Shown in pieces: positions 1 to 7,553 of a DNA stretch of 64,000 nucleotides. How positions within the stretch are numbered: the first letter of the stretch is position 1; each line of letters starts with the position of its first letter. This DNA comes from Microtetraspora niveoalba (GTDB taxonomy: Bacteria; Actinomycetota; Actinomycetes; Streptosporangiales; Streptosporangiaceae), in assembly GCF_001570405.1 (NCBI RefSeq), contig NZ_BBYM01000010.1:112909-176908 (forward strand), written 5' to 3'. A model generated the notes under the pieces. The model saw only the letters and a program-made list of their open reading frames with translations, was not told where the DNA came from and did no database searches. The position numbers and the translations under genes are program-made.

Positions 1-1
1 G

Positions 2-925
2 GCCAAGGCCCCCGGCACCGCACCCGTCTGGTATGTGGACGTGCGGACCAACAGCGTCGTCGTGCTGTCCTCCGAGCCCGCCAAGGCCGAGGCGTTCGTC
101 GCCGCCAGCGGCGCCGACCGCTCCCTCGTACGGGTCGAGAAGTCGGCCGAGCAGCCGCGGCCGCTCTACGACCTGCGCGGCGGCGACGCGTACTACATCG
201 GCAGCGGCACCCGCTGCTCGATCGGCTTCCCGGTGACCCGCGGCGCCACGCAGGGATTCGTCACCGCCGGGCACTGCGGCACCACCGGCAGCTCCACCAG
301 CGGCTACAACCGCGTCGCCCAGGGCACCTTCCAGGGCTCGTCCTTCCCGGGCAACGACTACGCCTGGGTCGCGGCCAACAGCAACTGGACCGCCCGGCCG
401 TGGGTGTACAGCAACGGCGCCAACCTCCCCGTGCGCGGCGCGAACGTGGCGATCGAGGGCGCGTCCGTCTGCCGCTCCGGCTCGACCACCGGCTGGCACT
501 GCGGCACGGTGCTGCAGCGCAACAGCAGCGTCACCTACCAGCAGGGCACCGTCTACGAGGTGACCCGCACCAACGTCTGCGCCGAGCCCGGCGACTCCGG
601 CGGGTCGTTCATCTCCGGCGACCAGGCCCAGGGCGTCACCTCCGGCGGCACCGGCAACTGCGGCAGCGGCGGTGTCACCTACTTCCAGCCGGTCGGCGAG
701 ATCCTCGCGACCTACGGCCTCACGCTGACGGTCGAGGGCGGCGGCGGCAACCCCAGCCCGAGCCCCAGCATCCCGCCCGGCGGCACCACCTGGCAGGCCG
801 GCACGTCGTACGCGGCGGGCGCCACGGTGACCTACGGCGGCGTCTCCTACCGGTGCCTCCAGGGGCACACGTCGATTACCGGGTGGGAGCCCCCGAACGT
901 GCCCGCCCTCTGGCAGCGGATCTGA
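2..925 (+). CDS. Streptogrisin-type secreted serine protease with C-terminal carbohydrate-binding module (5' truncated)
   Basis: Extracellular chymotrypsin-fold endopeptidase of the streptogrisin/alpha-lytic family (MEROPS S1E). The frame is already open at base 2, so the signal peptide and most of the pro-region lie outside the window. The triad is visible: His in TAGHCG (bases 272-274), Asp in GNDYAW (356-358) and Ser in GDSGGS (596-598). Cysteines near His and Ser fit the family's disulfides. A Pro/Ser/Gly linker (about 745-783) leads to a small aromatic-rich module (about 784-922, with TWQAGTSYAAG and GWEP) that resembles chitin/cellulose-binding domains. The fold and chemistry are well supported. 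Targeting to chitin or another polysaccharide is inferred from the module only. Confidence 0.93.
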   Translation, partial: AKAPGTAPVWYVDVRTNSVVVLSSEPAKAEAFVAASGADRSLVRVEKSAEQPRPLYDLRGGDAYYIGSGTRCSIGFPVTRGATQGFVTAGHCGTTGSSTSGYNRVAQGTFQGSSFPGNDYAWVAANSNWTARPWVYSNGANLPVRGANVAIEGASVCRSGSTTGWHCGTVLQRNSSVTYQQGTVYEVTRTNVCAEPGDSGGSFISGDQAQGVTSGGTGNCGSGGVTYFQPVGEILATYGLTLTVEGGGGNPSPSPSIPPGGTTWQAGTSYAAGATVTYGGVSYRCLQGHTSITGWEPPNVPALWQRI

Positions 926-1018
926 TCACACGAAACGGCTCGCGCCGGCCGCCGTCTCCACCGCGGCGGCCGGCCCGCCCACCTGGTACCACCAACGGTT
1001 CGAACAGTGAGGACCATC

Positions 1019-1315
1019 ATGACGATCGACGCCGTCGGCCACCTGGAGCGACTCGGCACGGAGCTGGAGCAGCGGCGCTTCGCCGTACGCGTCCGGGCCC
1101 GCGAGGGCCACGCCATGCTGAACGTCACCAACGTCGCCGCCCCCGCCCTGGCGGAGAGCGTGTTCACCGCACCGGACGAGGACGGCGACCTCTGGTTCTG
1201 GTTCCCCTGGCAGACTCCCATCGGCCCGGTGGCCGACATCACCGCGGCGGCCGACCGCATCGAGCGGGTCCTCGCCGAGGTCGGGCGTCCCGGCCGCGCC
1301 CCCGCGACTCCCTGA
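1019..1315 (+). CDS. Small conserved hypothetical protein (98 aa)
   Basis: I do not recognise a named family. The protein is soluble, with no signal peptide or membrane segment. It has a short N-terminal helix (HLERLGTELEQR), a central hydrophobic/aromatic stretch (DLWFWFPWQTPIG) and a C-terminal helix (ITAAADRIERVLAEV). The ATG at 1019 is chosen because GAGG at 1009-1012 sits about 6 bases upstream; the in-frame GTG at 1007 overlaps that site. It follows the protease by 93 bases on the same strand. The WFWFPW pattern looks like a packed beta-strand core. Function unknown. Confidence 0.72.
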   Translation: MTIDAVGHLERLGTELEQRRFAVRVRAREGHAMLNVTNVAAPALAESVFTAPDEDGDLWFWFPWQTPIGPVADITAAADRIERVLAEVGRPGRAPATP

Positions 1316-1399
1316 CATCAACGCCGGCGGCGCGCGCATGACACGTCACACCCGGGGTAGGCGGGGGCGACCCCGGTTGCGACGAGTCGAGGAGATGCC

Positions 1400-1609
1400 G
1401 TGGCCACCGCTGATCCCGTACATGTGAGCGAGACCCTCTCGGCCTTCCCCTATCCGGGGACCCGGGAGGACCTCGTCCGCTTCGCGAGGCGCACGGGTGC
1501 GGACGAGAGCGTCGTGACGGCGCTGACCAAGCTGCCCGCCGGGCGGTACGCGAACTCCGCCGAGGTCATGCGGGCGGTCGCCGGCGACGACACCGGCCCC
1601 GGCCGCTGA
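1400..1609 (+). CDS. DUF2795 domain protein (69 aa)
   Basis: Short soluble protein matching the DUF2795 pattern: a YPGTREDLVRFARRTGAD block (residues about 18-35), then LTKLPAGRYANSAEVMRAV. Proteins of this family are common in actinomycetes, often beside other small DUF genes, and have no assigned reaction. The GTG at 1400 has a strong GAGGAG ribosome site at 1389-1394. The gene converges on the metallo-hydrolase gene on the other strand, with an 18-bp tandem repeat between the two ends. Confidence 0.8.
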   Translation: MATADPVHVSETLSAFPYPGTREDLVRFARRTGADESVVTALTKLPAGRYANSAEVMRAVAGDDTGPGR

Positions 1610-1635
1610 GCACCGGCGGACCCGGAGTCCGGCCG

Positions 1636-1714
1636 GCGGGCCTGGCCGGACCGCGGGCCTGGCCGGACGCGCGGGCCTGGCCGGACGCGCGGGCCTGGCC
1701 GGACGCGCGGGCCT
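1636..1714. repeat. 18-bp tandem repeat, about 4.3 copies
   Basis: The core GGGCCTGGCCGGA starts at 1638, 1655, 1673 and 1691, with a partial copy at 1709, so the period is 17 then 18 bp. The core contains the palindrome GGCCTGGCC. It lies between two convergent genes, where it could form hairpins and help end transcription from both sides. No coding role is likely. Confidence 0.85.
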
Positions 1715-1738
1715 GAACCGGGCGGCATGATCAGGTGG

Positions 1739-2563
1739 TCAGGCGGGCGAGGCCGCCACGGCCACCGGCAGGCGCAGCGTCTCACCTCGGTGGATGTAGC
1801 GCACACGGTCCGAGAGACCCGCCCGATCCACTCGGCGGCGGAAGTCGTCGAGCGGCGAGGTGAACGCCTCGTAGTCGTCGTAGTGAATCGGAACGGCGAT
1901 CCCGGGAGCGATCAGGCGCAGCCAGTCGACACCTTCCCGCCCGTCCATGGTCACGAGCACCCCGAGAATCTTCGTCCCGCCGAGGTGGACGATCCCGAGA
2001 TCGATGTCGGGATACCGCCGCGGGATGGCCGCCAGCTCGGGGATCATCATGGTGTCCCCGCTGATGTACAGCCGCAGGTTCACCCGGCCGCCGTGGCCGA
2101 ACTCCACCATGCTGCCCATGACCGGAGGCAGCACCGCCCCCATCGGCCCCCGCGCGTGCCGGCCCGGCATCGCCGTGACCGACAACGTCCGGCCCCCGTC
2201 CCCCCGGATCAGGTGCCGCTGCCAGGTGTCCATGCCCCGCGCCCGTCCGAACCCCTGCCGGACGAGACGCCGCGCGGCCTGCCGGGTCGTGATGATCGGC
2301 ACGTCCCTGTCCAGTCCCCGGCGGGCCACCCGGTCCCAGTGGTCGCCATGCATGTGCGACAGCACCACCGCGTCCAGCGCGGGCAGGTCGCCGACGTCGA
2401 TCGCCGGTTCCGTACGCCGACGCGAGCTCAGGCCGTAGCCGAGATAGGCCCGCTGACCGCGATGGAGGAAGTTGGGATCGGTCAGCACCGTGAAGCCGCC
2501 ACACCGGATCACGGTGGTGGCGTTGCCGACGAAGAACACGCTCACATCGTCCAGATCGGTCAT
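1739..2563 (-). CDS. MBL-fold metallo-hydrolase (UlaG/YtnP-like), 274 aa
   Basis: Cytosolic metallo-beta-lactamase-fold hydrolase. The zinc motif HMHGDHWD (HxHxDH) lies near residue 80 and follows LDAVVLSH. Further metal ligands are expected in the GRHARG segment, the SGDT motif (about residue 175) and PIHYDDYEAF (about residue 230). The opening strand VFFVGNATTVIRCGG with TDPNFL is typical of the UlaG-like branch. The substrate is unknown. The start at 2563 is chosen because a GGGGGGA site precedes it and it overlaps the stop of the upstream membrane gene by ATGA. The longer frame upstream belongs to that gene's region and was rejected. Confidence 0.9.
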   Translation of the reverse strand: MTDLDDVSVFFVGNATTVIRCGGFTVLTDPNFLHRGQRAYLGYGLSSRRRTEPAIDVGDLPALDAVVLSHMHGDHWDRVARRGLDRDVPIITTRQAARRLVRQGFGRARGMDTWQRHLIRGDGGRTLSVTAMPGRHARGPMGAVLPPVMGSMVEFGHGGRVNLRLYISGDTMMIPELAAIPRRYPDIDLGIVHLGGTKILGVLVTMDGREGVDWLRLIAPGIAVPIHYDDYEAFTSPLDDFRRRVDRAGLSDRVRYIHRGETLRLPVAVAASPA

Positions 2564-2829
2564 GGTCCCCCCGATTTCCGCGTTCCCGCTCTCCTGCTGC
2601 GTCTGACCCGGGCCCAGATGACGACCAGGTCGATGGCCGCGACCAGGGCGATGAAGGCGGCGATGCCGGACTCCACGGCCCAGACCCTCTCTCCCGTCGC
2701 GGCCGCGACGTACCCGAAGAAGACGGCTGCCGTGAGCGCGATGGGCAGCGCGATCCCGGAGAGGAGCGCCCGGGCGCGGATCGCACTTCGGGCCTCGATC
2801 GGTTCGGTGCCCCGTCGCTTGCCCCACAT
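2560..2829 (-). CDS. Small two-helix membrane protein, DUF6343-like (89 aa)
   Basis: The N-terminal signature GTEPIEARSAIRARALL resembles the DUF6343 opening (GNEPVTARSALRLR), a small actinomycete membrane family of unknown function. Two hydrophobic segments follow, at about residues 22-43 and 54-74, then a basic tail (RVRRSRRAGTRK). The ATG at 2829 has a GGGAAGGGG site 8 bases upstream; a far longer upstream frame was rejected. The stop overlaps the metallo-hydrolase start (ATGA), so the two are probably translationally coupled. The family name rests on my memory of the motif. Confidence 0.75.
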   Translation of the reverse strand: MWGKRRGTEPIEARSAIRARALLSGIALPIALTAAVFFGYVAAATGERVWAVESGIAAFIALVAAIDLVVIWARVRRSRRAGTRKSGGP

Positions 2830-2946
2830 GAAGTCGTCCCCTTCCCCCGGAAGCGGGGGAGACACCCGGCCCGCCGCCGCGCCCCTCGGCCCGCGCCGCA
2901 GGCTCCGCTCGTACGGCCTCCTACGGGCACCCACCAACGTCGGCCC

Positions 2947-3112
2947 TTTAACCGCGCCAGCCCTTGAACCGCGCCGCCCCTTGAACCGCGCCGCCCCTTG
3001 AACCGCGCCGCCCTCGAACCGCGTCAGCCCTTGGACCGCGTCAGCCCTTGGACCACATCGGCTTTGGACGGCGTCGGCTTGCGGACCGCGTCGGCTTTTG
3101 GACCACGTCAGG
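2947..3112. repeat. 17-bp imperfect tandem repeat, about 9 copies
   Basis: Units of the type CCTTGAACCGCGCCGCC recur with a 16-18 bp period. The TTGAACC/TTGGACC core starts at 2964, 2981, 2998, 3014, 3031, 3048 and 3064, and degenerates further right. The array fills the space between the divergent-looking ends of the DUF3140 gene and the DUF6343-like gene, both read leftwards. A leftward frame crosses the array, but its repetitive translation does not look like a protein. Confidence 0.85.
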
Positions 3113-3467
3113 ATTCTGCGGATGGGGTGGGTCCGAGGGGATCGTGGCCCACCGACATCAGCGTGTGCCGCCACTGGTCGTCCCTGGCCGCCGCGGCCGG
3201 AGCCGCCGCCACCTTCTCCCGCACGAAGTCGACGACACGGCGCATCACCACGACGTCCTCGTCGGTCAGGTCGACCTTGCGCTTGCCGAGCACGTGCAGG
3301 ACGCCACGCCCCAACTCCTGGACGCCCAGGTCCGGTTCGGCCGGAAAGGCGTTCTCACCCGACGCGGAGGTGAGCAGCCAGGAGCGCAGCTCCGCCGACG
3401 TCATGTTGACCACCTCGTGGAACTCCTCCCAGAGCAGGTCCACCTCGGGGTCGGAGCGATCGGTCAT
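3108..3467 (-). CDS. DUF3140 domain protein (119 aa)
   Basis: Matches DUF3140: VDLLWEEFHEVVNMTSAELRSWL at the N-terminus, a central GRGVLHVLGKRKVDLTDEDVVVMRRVV block, and a C-terminal WRHTLMSVGHDPL motif. Family members are small soluble proteins of unknown function, often found with DUF2945 genes or DNA-binding proteins. The ATG at 3467 has an AGGGGGG ribosome site. The open frame upstream to base 4001 is low-complexity repeat DNA and not part of the gene. The last codons run into the 17-bp tandem repeat, so that array may vary the C-terminus. Confidence 0.88.
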   Translation of the reverse strand: MTDRSDPEVDLLWEEFHEVVNMTSAELRSWLLTSASGENAFPAEPDLGVQELGRGVLHVLGKRKVDLTDEDVVVMRRVVDFVREKVAAAPAAAARDDQWRHTLMSVGHDPLGPTPSAES

Positions 3468-3629
3468 GAGTCCCCCCTTCGACCAGGCTCGTCTACCCGC
3501 GAGCGCCCCACCGATGCCGGGGGCCGGGAGACCGGCGAAGAGGGTCCGGGGAAGGGGTCCGGGGGAGGGGGTCCGGGGCCGGGAGACCGGCGGAGGGGCC
3601 CGGAGGAATGGTGCGGGCGCGGAGAAAGA

Positions 3630-3664
3630 CGAGACCCCGCCAGGATGCTCCTGACGGGGTCTCG
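3630..3664. terminator. Perfect 10-bp stem hairpin, terminator-like
   Basis: CGAGACCCCG (3630-3639) pairs perfectly with CGGGGTCTCG (3655-3664) around a 15-base loop. There is no T run. No annotated gene ends nearby, so it could be a leader element or the end of an unrecognised transcript. Confidence 0.4.
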
Positions 3665-3910
3665 ACGTGTGCGTAACCGGTGCCGGGTCGCCTCTCGGCG
3701 AAAGGCACAACGCGGCTCCAGCCGAACGGTAGTCCGCGAAGGCTGAATTAGGTGAGGCCCGGGGACACCTGCACACCGGCCACGATGGATGTAACCACCG
3801 GCCATCCGGCTTTGTTCCCCGGCCTCCGAAATTCAGAGGGATGCGGGGTGCCGGCCGAAGCGGCCGCGCCACCCGGTACCACCAGGTCGCCTTCTCCCGC
3901 CAGGCTGGGA

Positions 3911-4012
3911 CATGCAGCCACCGCACCACCCGGTCCCCTGCCAGGCAGGGACATACAGCCACCGCGCCCTCCAGTCCCCATCCCTTGCCCGACCAGGACA
4001 CGCAGCCACCGC
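3911..4012. repeat. Degenerate direct repeat, three copies, 41-47 bp apart
   Basis: The motif ACAyrCAGCCACCGC occurs at about 3910, 3951 and 3998, embedded in longer similar units (CCACCCGGT followed by a CCAGGCAGGGACA-like stretch). The left-most unit starts near 3866. It is intergenic and non-coding. Confidence 0.7.
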
Positions 4013-4160
4013 GGCACCCGGTCGCCTTCCCTTGCCCAGTTAGGCGCCGCGGCCGTGCGGGTCTTCACCTGAGTCAAGCGGCTCCTGCTCAGCTCCGGTT
4101 CTCAGCCGACACGGCCCGTTCGATCGGTGCAAGCGATCAAGCAGCCGTGCCGGGGCCCGA

Positions 4161-4268
4161 AGGAGCCCGCGCCCTTCCTGCAACCGCCCGCGCGACAGCG
4201 GCAGGACCCGCCCCTGCCGTAAGGAGCCGGCGCCCTTCCCACAACCCGGCCGCGCGACAGCGGCAGGC
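4161..4268. repeat. 46-bp direct repeat, two copies, 61-bp period
   Basis: Copies at about 4161-4206 and 4222-4268 share AAGGAGCC, GCGCCCTTCC, CAACC and the ending GCGCGACAGCGGCAGG with few differences. They lie just upstream of the rhodanese-CBS gene. Confidence 0.75.
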
Positions 4269-4327
4269 CCCCGCCGCGACGAGCGGGGGACACGTGCCAT
4301 GTGCCGCACGGCGGGTAGGGCAGACGC

Positions 4328-5020
4328 ATGGTGCACACGATCGACCGCGACGCCGTACAGAACCTGCTGGCCCGCCATGAGGCCCAGCTCGTCGAGGTGC
4401 TGCCCCTGGAAGAGTACGAGTGGGCGCATCTCCCCGGCGCCGCGCATCTGCCGCTCGCGGACCTCGACGAGGAGACGGCCGCCAGGCTGGACGCCAGCCG
4501 GCCCGTGATCGTCTACTGCCACGACCGGATGTGCGACATGAGCCCGCGCGCCGCCCGCCGGCTCGAACGCCTCGGCTTCGACCGGGTCCACGACTACGCC
4601 GAGGGCAAGATGGACTGGATCGCCGCCGGGCTGCCCTTCGACGGGCACGCCGTTATGGTCGCCCAGGCCGTACGGCGTGACCCGGTGATCGCCTATCTCG
4701 ACGACCCGGTGGACGAGGTGGCCGAGCGGATCATCGCCGACCCGGCCGGGCTCGCCGTGGTGGTCGACAGGGACCGCCTCGTCCAGGGCGTGATCGGCCC
4801 GGCCGAGCTGAAGGACGTGCCGGCCGGTGCGACCGCCGAACAGGCCATGCGCGTCGGCGTCACCACCGTACGGCTCAGCGAGGACATGGAGCCCCTGGTC
4901 CGGCGCATGGACCGGCACAAGGTTCACCAGATGGTGGTGACCCATCCCGACGGCACCCTGGTCGGCCTGTTCGTCCTCGACGCCGTCCGAGCCCCCGAGT
5001 CCGAACCCGACCAGGGATAG
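4328..5020 (+). CDS. Rhodanese-like protein with C-terminal CBS-like domain (230 aa)
   Basis: The N-terminal half is a rhodanese fold: LVEVLPLEEYEWAHLPGAAHLPL followed by PVIVYCHDRMCDMSPRAARRL, with the active-site Cys in VYCHD at about residue 64. That residue would carry persulfide sulfur in sulfurtransferases. The loop CHDRMCDMS is longer and different from the usual six-residue rhodanese loop, so substrate and activity are uncertain. Residues about 115-222 look like one CBS pair (VIAYLDDPVDEVAERI, LAVVVDRDRLVQGVI, VRRMDRHKVHQMVVTHPDG), which would sense an adenosine ligand. The protein is cytosolic and monocistronic. Confidence 0.88.
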   Translation: MVHTIDRDAVQNLLARHEAQLVEVLPLEEYEWAHLPGAAHLPLADLDEETAARLDASRPVIVYCHDRMCDMSPRAARRLERLGFDRVHDYAEGKMDWIAAGLPFDGHAVMVAQAVRRDPVIAYLDDPVDEVAERIIADPAGLAVVVDRDRLVQGVIGPAELKDVPAGATAEQAMRVGVTTVRLSEDMEPLVRRMDRHKVHQMVVTHPDGTLVGLFVLDAVRAPESEPDQG

Positions 5021-5188
5021 CGCTCAGGTGCACTTCGTGATCGTGGTGGTCGCTATGAGGACGGCCGGCGCTGCATCATCACGCCCACGTTCCCCTTGAC
5101 GCGCCCTGCCCAGGGGCAAGACGCCGCTCATCCCCACTCCGGCCCCGCCGCCCGGCTCACACGGACGGCGGTGCCGGGCAGACCGCGG

Positions 5189-6346
5189 TCAACCGGCCTG
5201 GAGCACTATCCGGGCGATCCGTTCGACGGTGGTGAAGTCGCCCGCGGAGGCGCGGTTCTTCATCACGCCGACGCTGAGACCCGTGGCGGTGTCGGCGAAG
5301 GCGGCGGTGCCGCCGCTGCCGGCCATGCCGAACAGGCTGGGGTCCGCGAGTGCCTCGGTCAGGCCGATCGTGTAGCCGAGCCCCCAGGTGGCCGGCGCGC
5401 CGGTGACCTCGTCCACGCCTGTGACCGCCGCCGAGGACAGCTCCGCCAGCCGGGCGGGGGAGACCAGCGTCCCGTTCAGGAGCGCGTCGTACAGGCGGGC
5501 CACCGCGCGGGCCGTCATCGTCGCCCCCGCCGGGATGTCCGAGGTCAGCACGTCCGAGCGGTTGCTGAACGCCGCGTCCGGAAGCGCCGCCATCGGAGCC
5601 GCCGTGTAGCCGTCCACGACGCGGAAGAACGGGATCTCCGCCATCATCTCAGCGGCCATCTCAGTGACCCCCTCCTCCTGCGCTCCCTCCGGGGTCTCGG
5701 CGGACGGCTCCATCATGGGGAACGGGGCGTCCTCGATCCTGGCCAATCTGTGGAGCTCCGACGCCGGGACCCCGAAGAAGAGTTCGTCCGCCACTCCGAG
5801 CGGCCCGGCGACCTCCTCCCGGAGAACCTGCGAGATCGCCTTTCCGGTCACCCGGCGCACGACCTCGCCCAGGATGTAGCCGTACGTCTGGGGGTGGTAA
5901 CCGGAGCGGGTGCCCGGCTCCCACCACGGCACGGCGTTCGCGATGACCGCGCACGTCGCGTCCCAGTCGCACAGGTCCTCGGGTGTGGTGCCGACGGGAA
6001 GCCCGGGCACACCGGTCGCGTGCGTCAGGGCATGCCGTACGGTCGCCTTGCCCTTGCCACGAGCCGCGAACTCGGGCCAGACGTCCGCGATGGGCGTGTC
6101 GTAGTCGAGGGCGCCGCGCTCGGCCAGCACGTGGACGACGGCCGCCGTCACCCCCTTGCCCGTCGAGGTGGCGTAGACCGGGGTGTCGGAGGTGAAGACG
6201 CGAGCCGCCTCCGGATCGGCGACACCCGCGACCGCGTCGACCACGAGCACCCCGCGCCGACAGACCGCGACCTGCACCCCGCGCTCGGCTCCCGACGCGA
6301 CCAGTTCGTCGATCGCGTCCTGCACGTCCCGCTGAAGATCCGCCAT
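5189..6346 (-). CDS. Serine hydrolase, beta-lactamase class C/esterase family (385 aa)
   Basis: Penicillin-binding-protein-like hydrolase (PF00144 type). The nucleophile motif SxxK is STGK at residues about 61-64; the second motif region is SGYHPQTYG (about 148-156), where His replaces the usual Asn-type position of YxN; the third motif region is GSGGTAAF near residue 350. There is no signal peptide, so it is probably a cytosolic esterase or peptidase rather than a secreted beta-lactamase. The ATG at 6346 has a GAGAGGAA ribosome site. It lies 64 bases downstream of the ECF sigma gene on the same strand and may be cotranscribed with it. Confidence 0.92.
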   Translation of the reverse strand: MADLQRDVQDAIDELVASGAERGVQVAVCRRGVLVVDAVAGVADPEAARVFTSDTPVYATSTGKGVTAAVVHVLAERGALDYDTPIADVWPEFAARGKGKATVRHALTHATGVPGLPVGTTPEDLCDWDATCAVIANAVPWWEPGTRSGYHPQTYGYILGEVVRRVTGKAISQVLREEVAGPLGVADELFFGVPASELHRLARIEDAPFPMMEPSAETPEGAQEEGVTEMAAEMMAEIPFFRVVDGYTAAPMAALPDAAFSNRSDVLTSDIPAGATMTARAVARLYDALLNGTLVSPARLAELSSAAVTGVDEVTGAPATWGLGYTIGLTEALADPSLFGMAGSGGTAAFADTATGLSVGVMKNRASAGDFTTVERIARIVLQAG

Positions 6347-6410
6347 TGTGGTTCCTCTCTCTCGTTGGCTCCCTCATGAGACGAGAGCGGCGCGAAAAAG
6401 GAATCGGTCA

Positions 6411-7370
6411 TCAGAGCGCGGCAGGCAGGCCGAACCGCGGGAACACCTCGCCTCCGTACGTCGTGACCTGTGTGACCAGGCCGTCCTCGACGCGCAGCAC
6501 GCCCAGCCAGGACGGCGAGAAGCCGGACTCGCCGCGCCTGCGGAGGTACGCCGCCGCGGCCGGCTGCCGGTTGGCACGAGCGGGCAGCATCCGCCACTCG
6601 CCCCACGCCTCGGGACCCACCATCGCCGGTGTCCACGACGCCACGAACGACTCACGTCCGAGGATCCAGATCGGCTCGGGCGGCATGGACTGCCACACGT
6701 CCGCCCGGAGGATGCCCGGCAGGATGGACGGATCGGCCCGTTCGACCGCGTCCATGTAGCGCCGCAGGACCGCGCGCTCCTCGGCGGTGGGCTCGGCCGT
6801 CGCGGCCCACTCCAGCCGCCGCTCCGGCAGGTGCTCCTTGATGGCCGGTCTGGCCCGCTGCAGGGCGCTCTTCACGGCGGCGACGGTGAGATCGAGCGAC
6901 TCGGCGGTCTCCTGCGCCGACCAGCCGAGCACGTCGCGCAGGATCAGCACGGCACGCTGCCGGGGCGGCAGGTGCTGGATCGCCACCAGGAAGGCCAGCT
7001 CGATCGTCTCGCGGTCGATCACCTCGTCGGCCGCGTCCAGCAGCACGTCCGGGTACGGCTGGAGCCAGGGGACCGCACCGGAGGCGGGCGCCTCGATCCC
7101 CGGATCGGCCGCGGCCGGGGCGGAGCGCGGCTGCGGAGTGCGGGGATGCGCCCTGAGATGGTCCAGGCACGCGTTGGTGGCGATCCGGTACAGCCAGGCG
7201 CGCAGGCCGGACTCGTCCCGCAGCGCCTCCCGGCGCCGCCAGGCCCGCAGGAACACCTCCTGCACCAGGTCCTCGGCCTCGTCGAAGGAGCCGAGCATCC
7301 GATAGCAGTGAATGTGCAGCTCGCGCCGGTGCTCCTCGACCCGCGCCCCGAAACCCTCCATCACCGTCAT
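6411..7370 (-). CDS. ECF RNA polymerase sigma factor with C-terminal SnoaL-like domain (TIGR02960-like)
   Basis: Sigma region 2 is seen in HCYRMLGSFDEAEDLVQEVFLRAWRR and WLYRIATNACLDHLR. Region 4 is seen in LPPRQRAVLILRDVLGWSAQETAESL with VKSALQRAR. After residue about 200 a 110-residue SnoaL/NTF2-like extension follows (MDAVERADPSILPGIL to the end), as in ECF groups whose tail replaces a separate anti-sigma factor. No anti-sigma gene is adjacent, which fits. The start at 7370 (MTVMEGF) is chosen for the GGGAG site 8 bases upstream; an in-frame ATG at 7397 is possible. The likely target is its own operon, including the serine hydrolase (inference). Confidence 0.9.
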   Translation of the reverse strand: MTVMEGFGARVEEHRRELHIHCYRMLGSFDEAEDLVQEVFLRAWRRREALRDESGLRAWLYRIATNACLDHLRAHPRTPQPRSAPAAADPGIEAPASGAVPWLQPYPDVLLDAADEVIDRETIELAFLVAIQHLPPRQRAVLILRDVLGWSAQETAESLDLTVAAVKSALQRARPAIKEHLPERRLEWAATAEPTAEERAVLRRYMDAVERADPSILPGILRADVWQSMPPEPIWILGRESFVASWTPAMVGPEAWGEWRMLPARANRQPAAAAYLRRRGESGFSPSWLGVLRVEDGLVTQVTTYGGEVFPRFGLPAAL

Positions 7371-7553
7371 CCGATCCGCTCCCATCCCGCCCGGCATGCC
7401 GTCGAGTCATCCAGGTAAGCACGCGTACGCACCGCATGGGGTGGGAAGCGCGCCGCCCGCGCACGCCGCGCGGTTGTGGAAAGCATGCCGCACGCGCGGC
7501 ACGTCGTTCCCGGTCGATGCACAGCCTGTGGACAACTCGCGACGGGACCGCGA

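Larger units (their letters stand above)
3468..4327. other. 860-bp gene-free, repeat-rich intergenic region
   Basis: I see no convincing gene here; the open frames lack ribosome sites and translate to low complexity. It holds runs of GGTCCGGGG with a duplicated GGCCGGGAGACCGGCG (about 3522 and 3578), a strong hairpin (3630-3664), a degenerate 41-47-bp repeat (about 3870-4012) and a 46-bp direct repeat (4161-4268). The promoter of the DUF3140 gene probably lies in the first part, and that of the rhodanese gene at the far end. Confidence 0.7.

Noticed and set aside
1450-1806. 118-aa minus-strand ORF with GPRVRP repeats
   Set aside because: It is the translation of the 18-bp tandem repeat and is antisense to the DUF2795 gene.
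3468-4001. N-terminal extension of the DUF3140 protein
   Set aside because: The extension is repetitive, Pro/Arg-rich, and the ATG at 3467 has a good ribosome site and the right family length.
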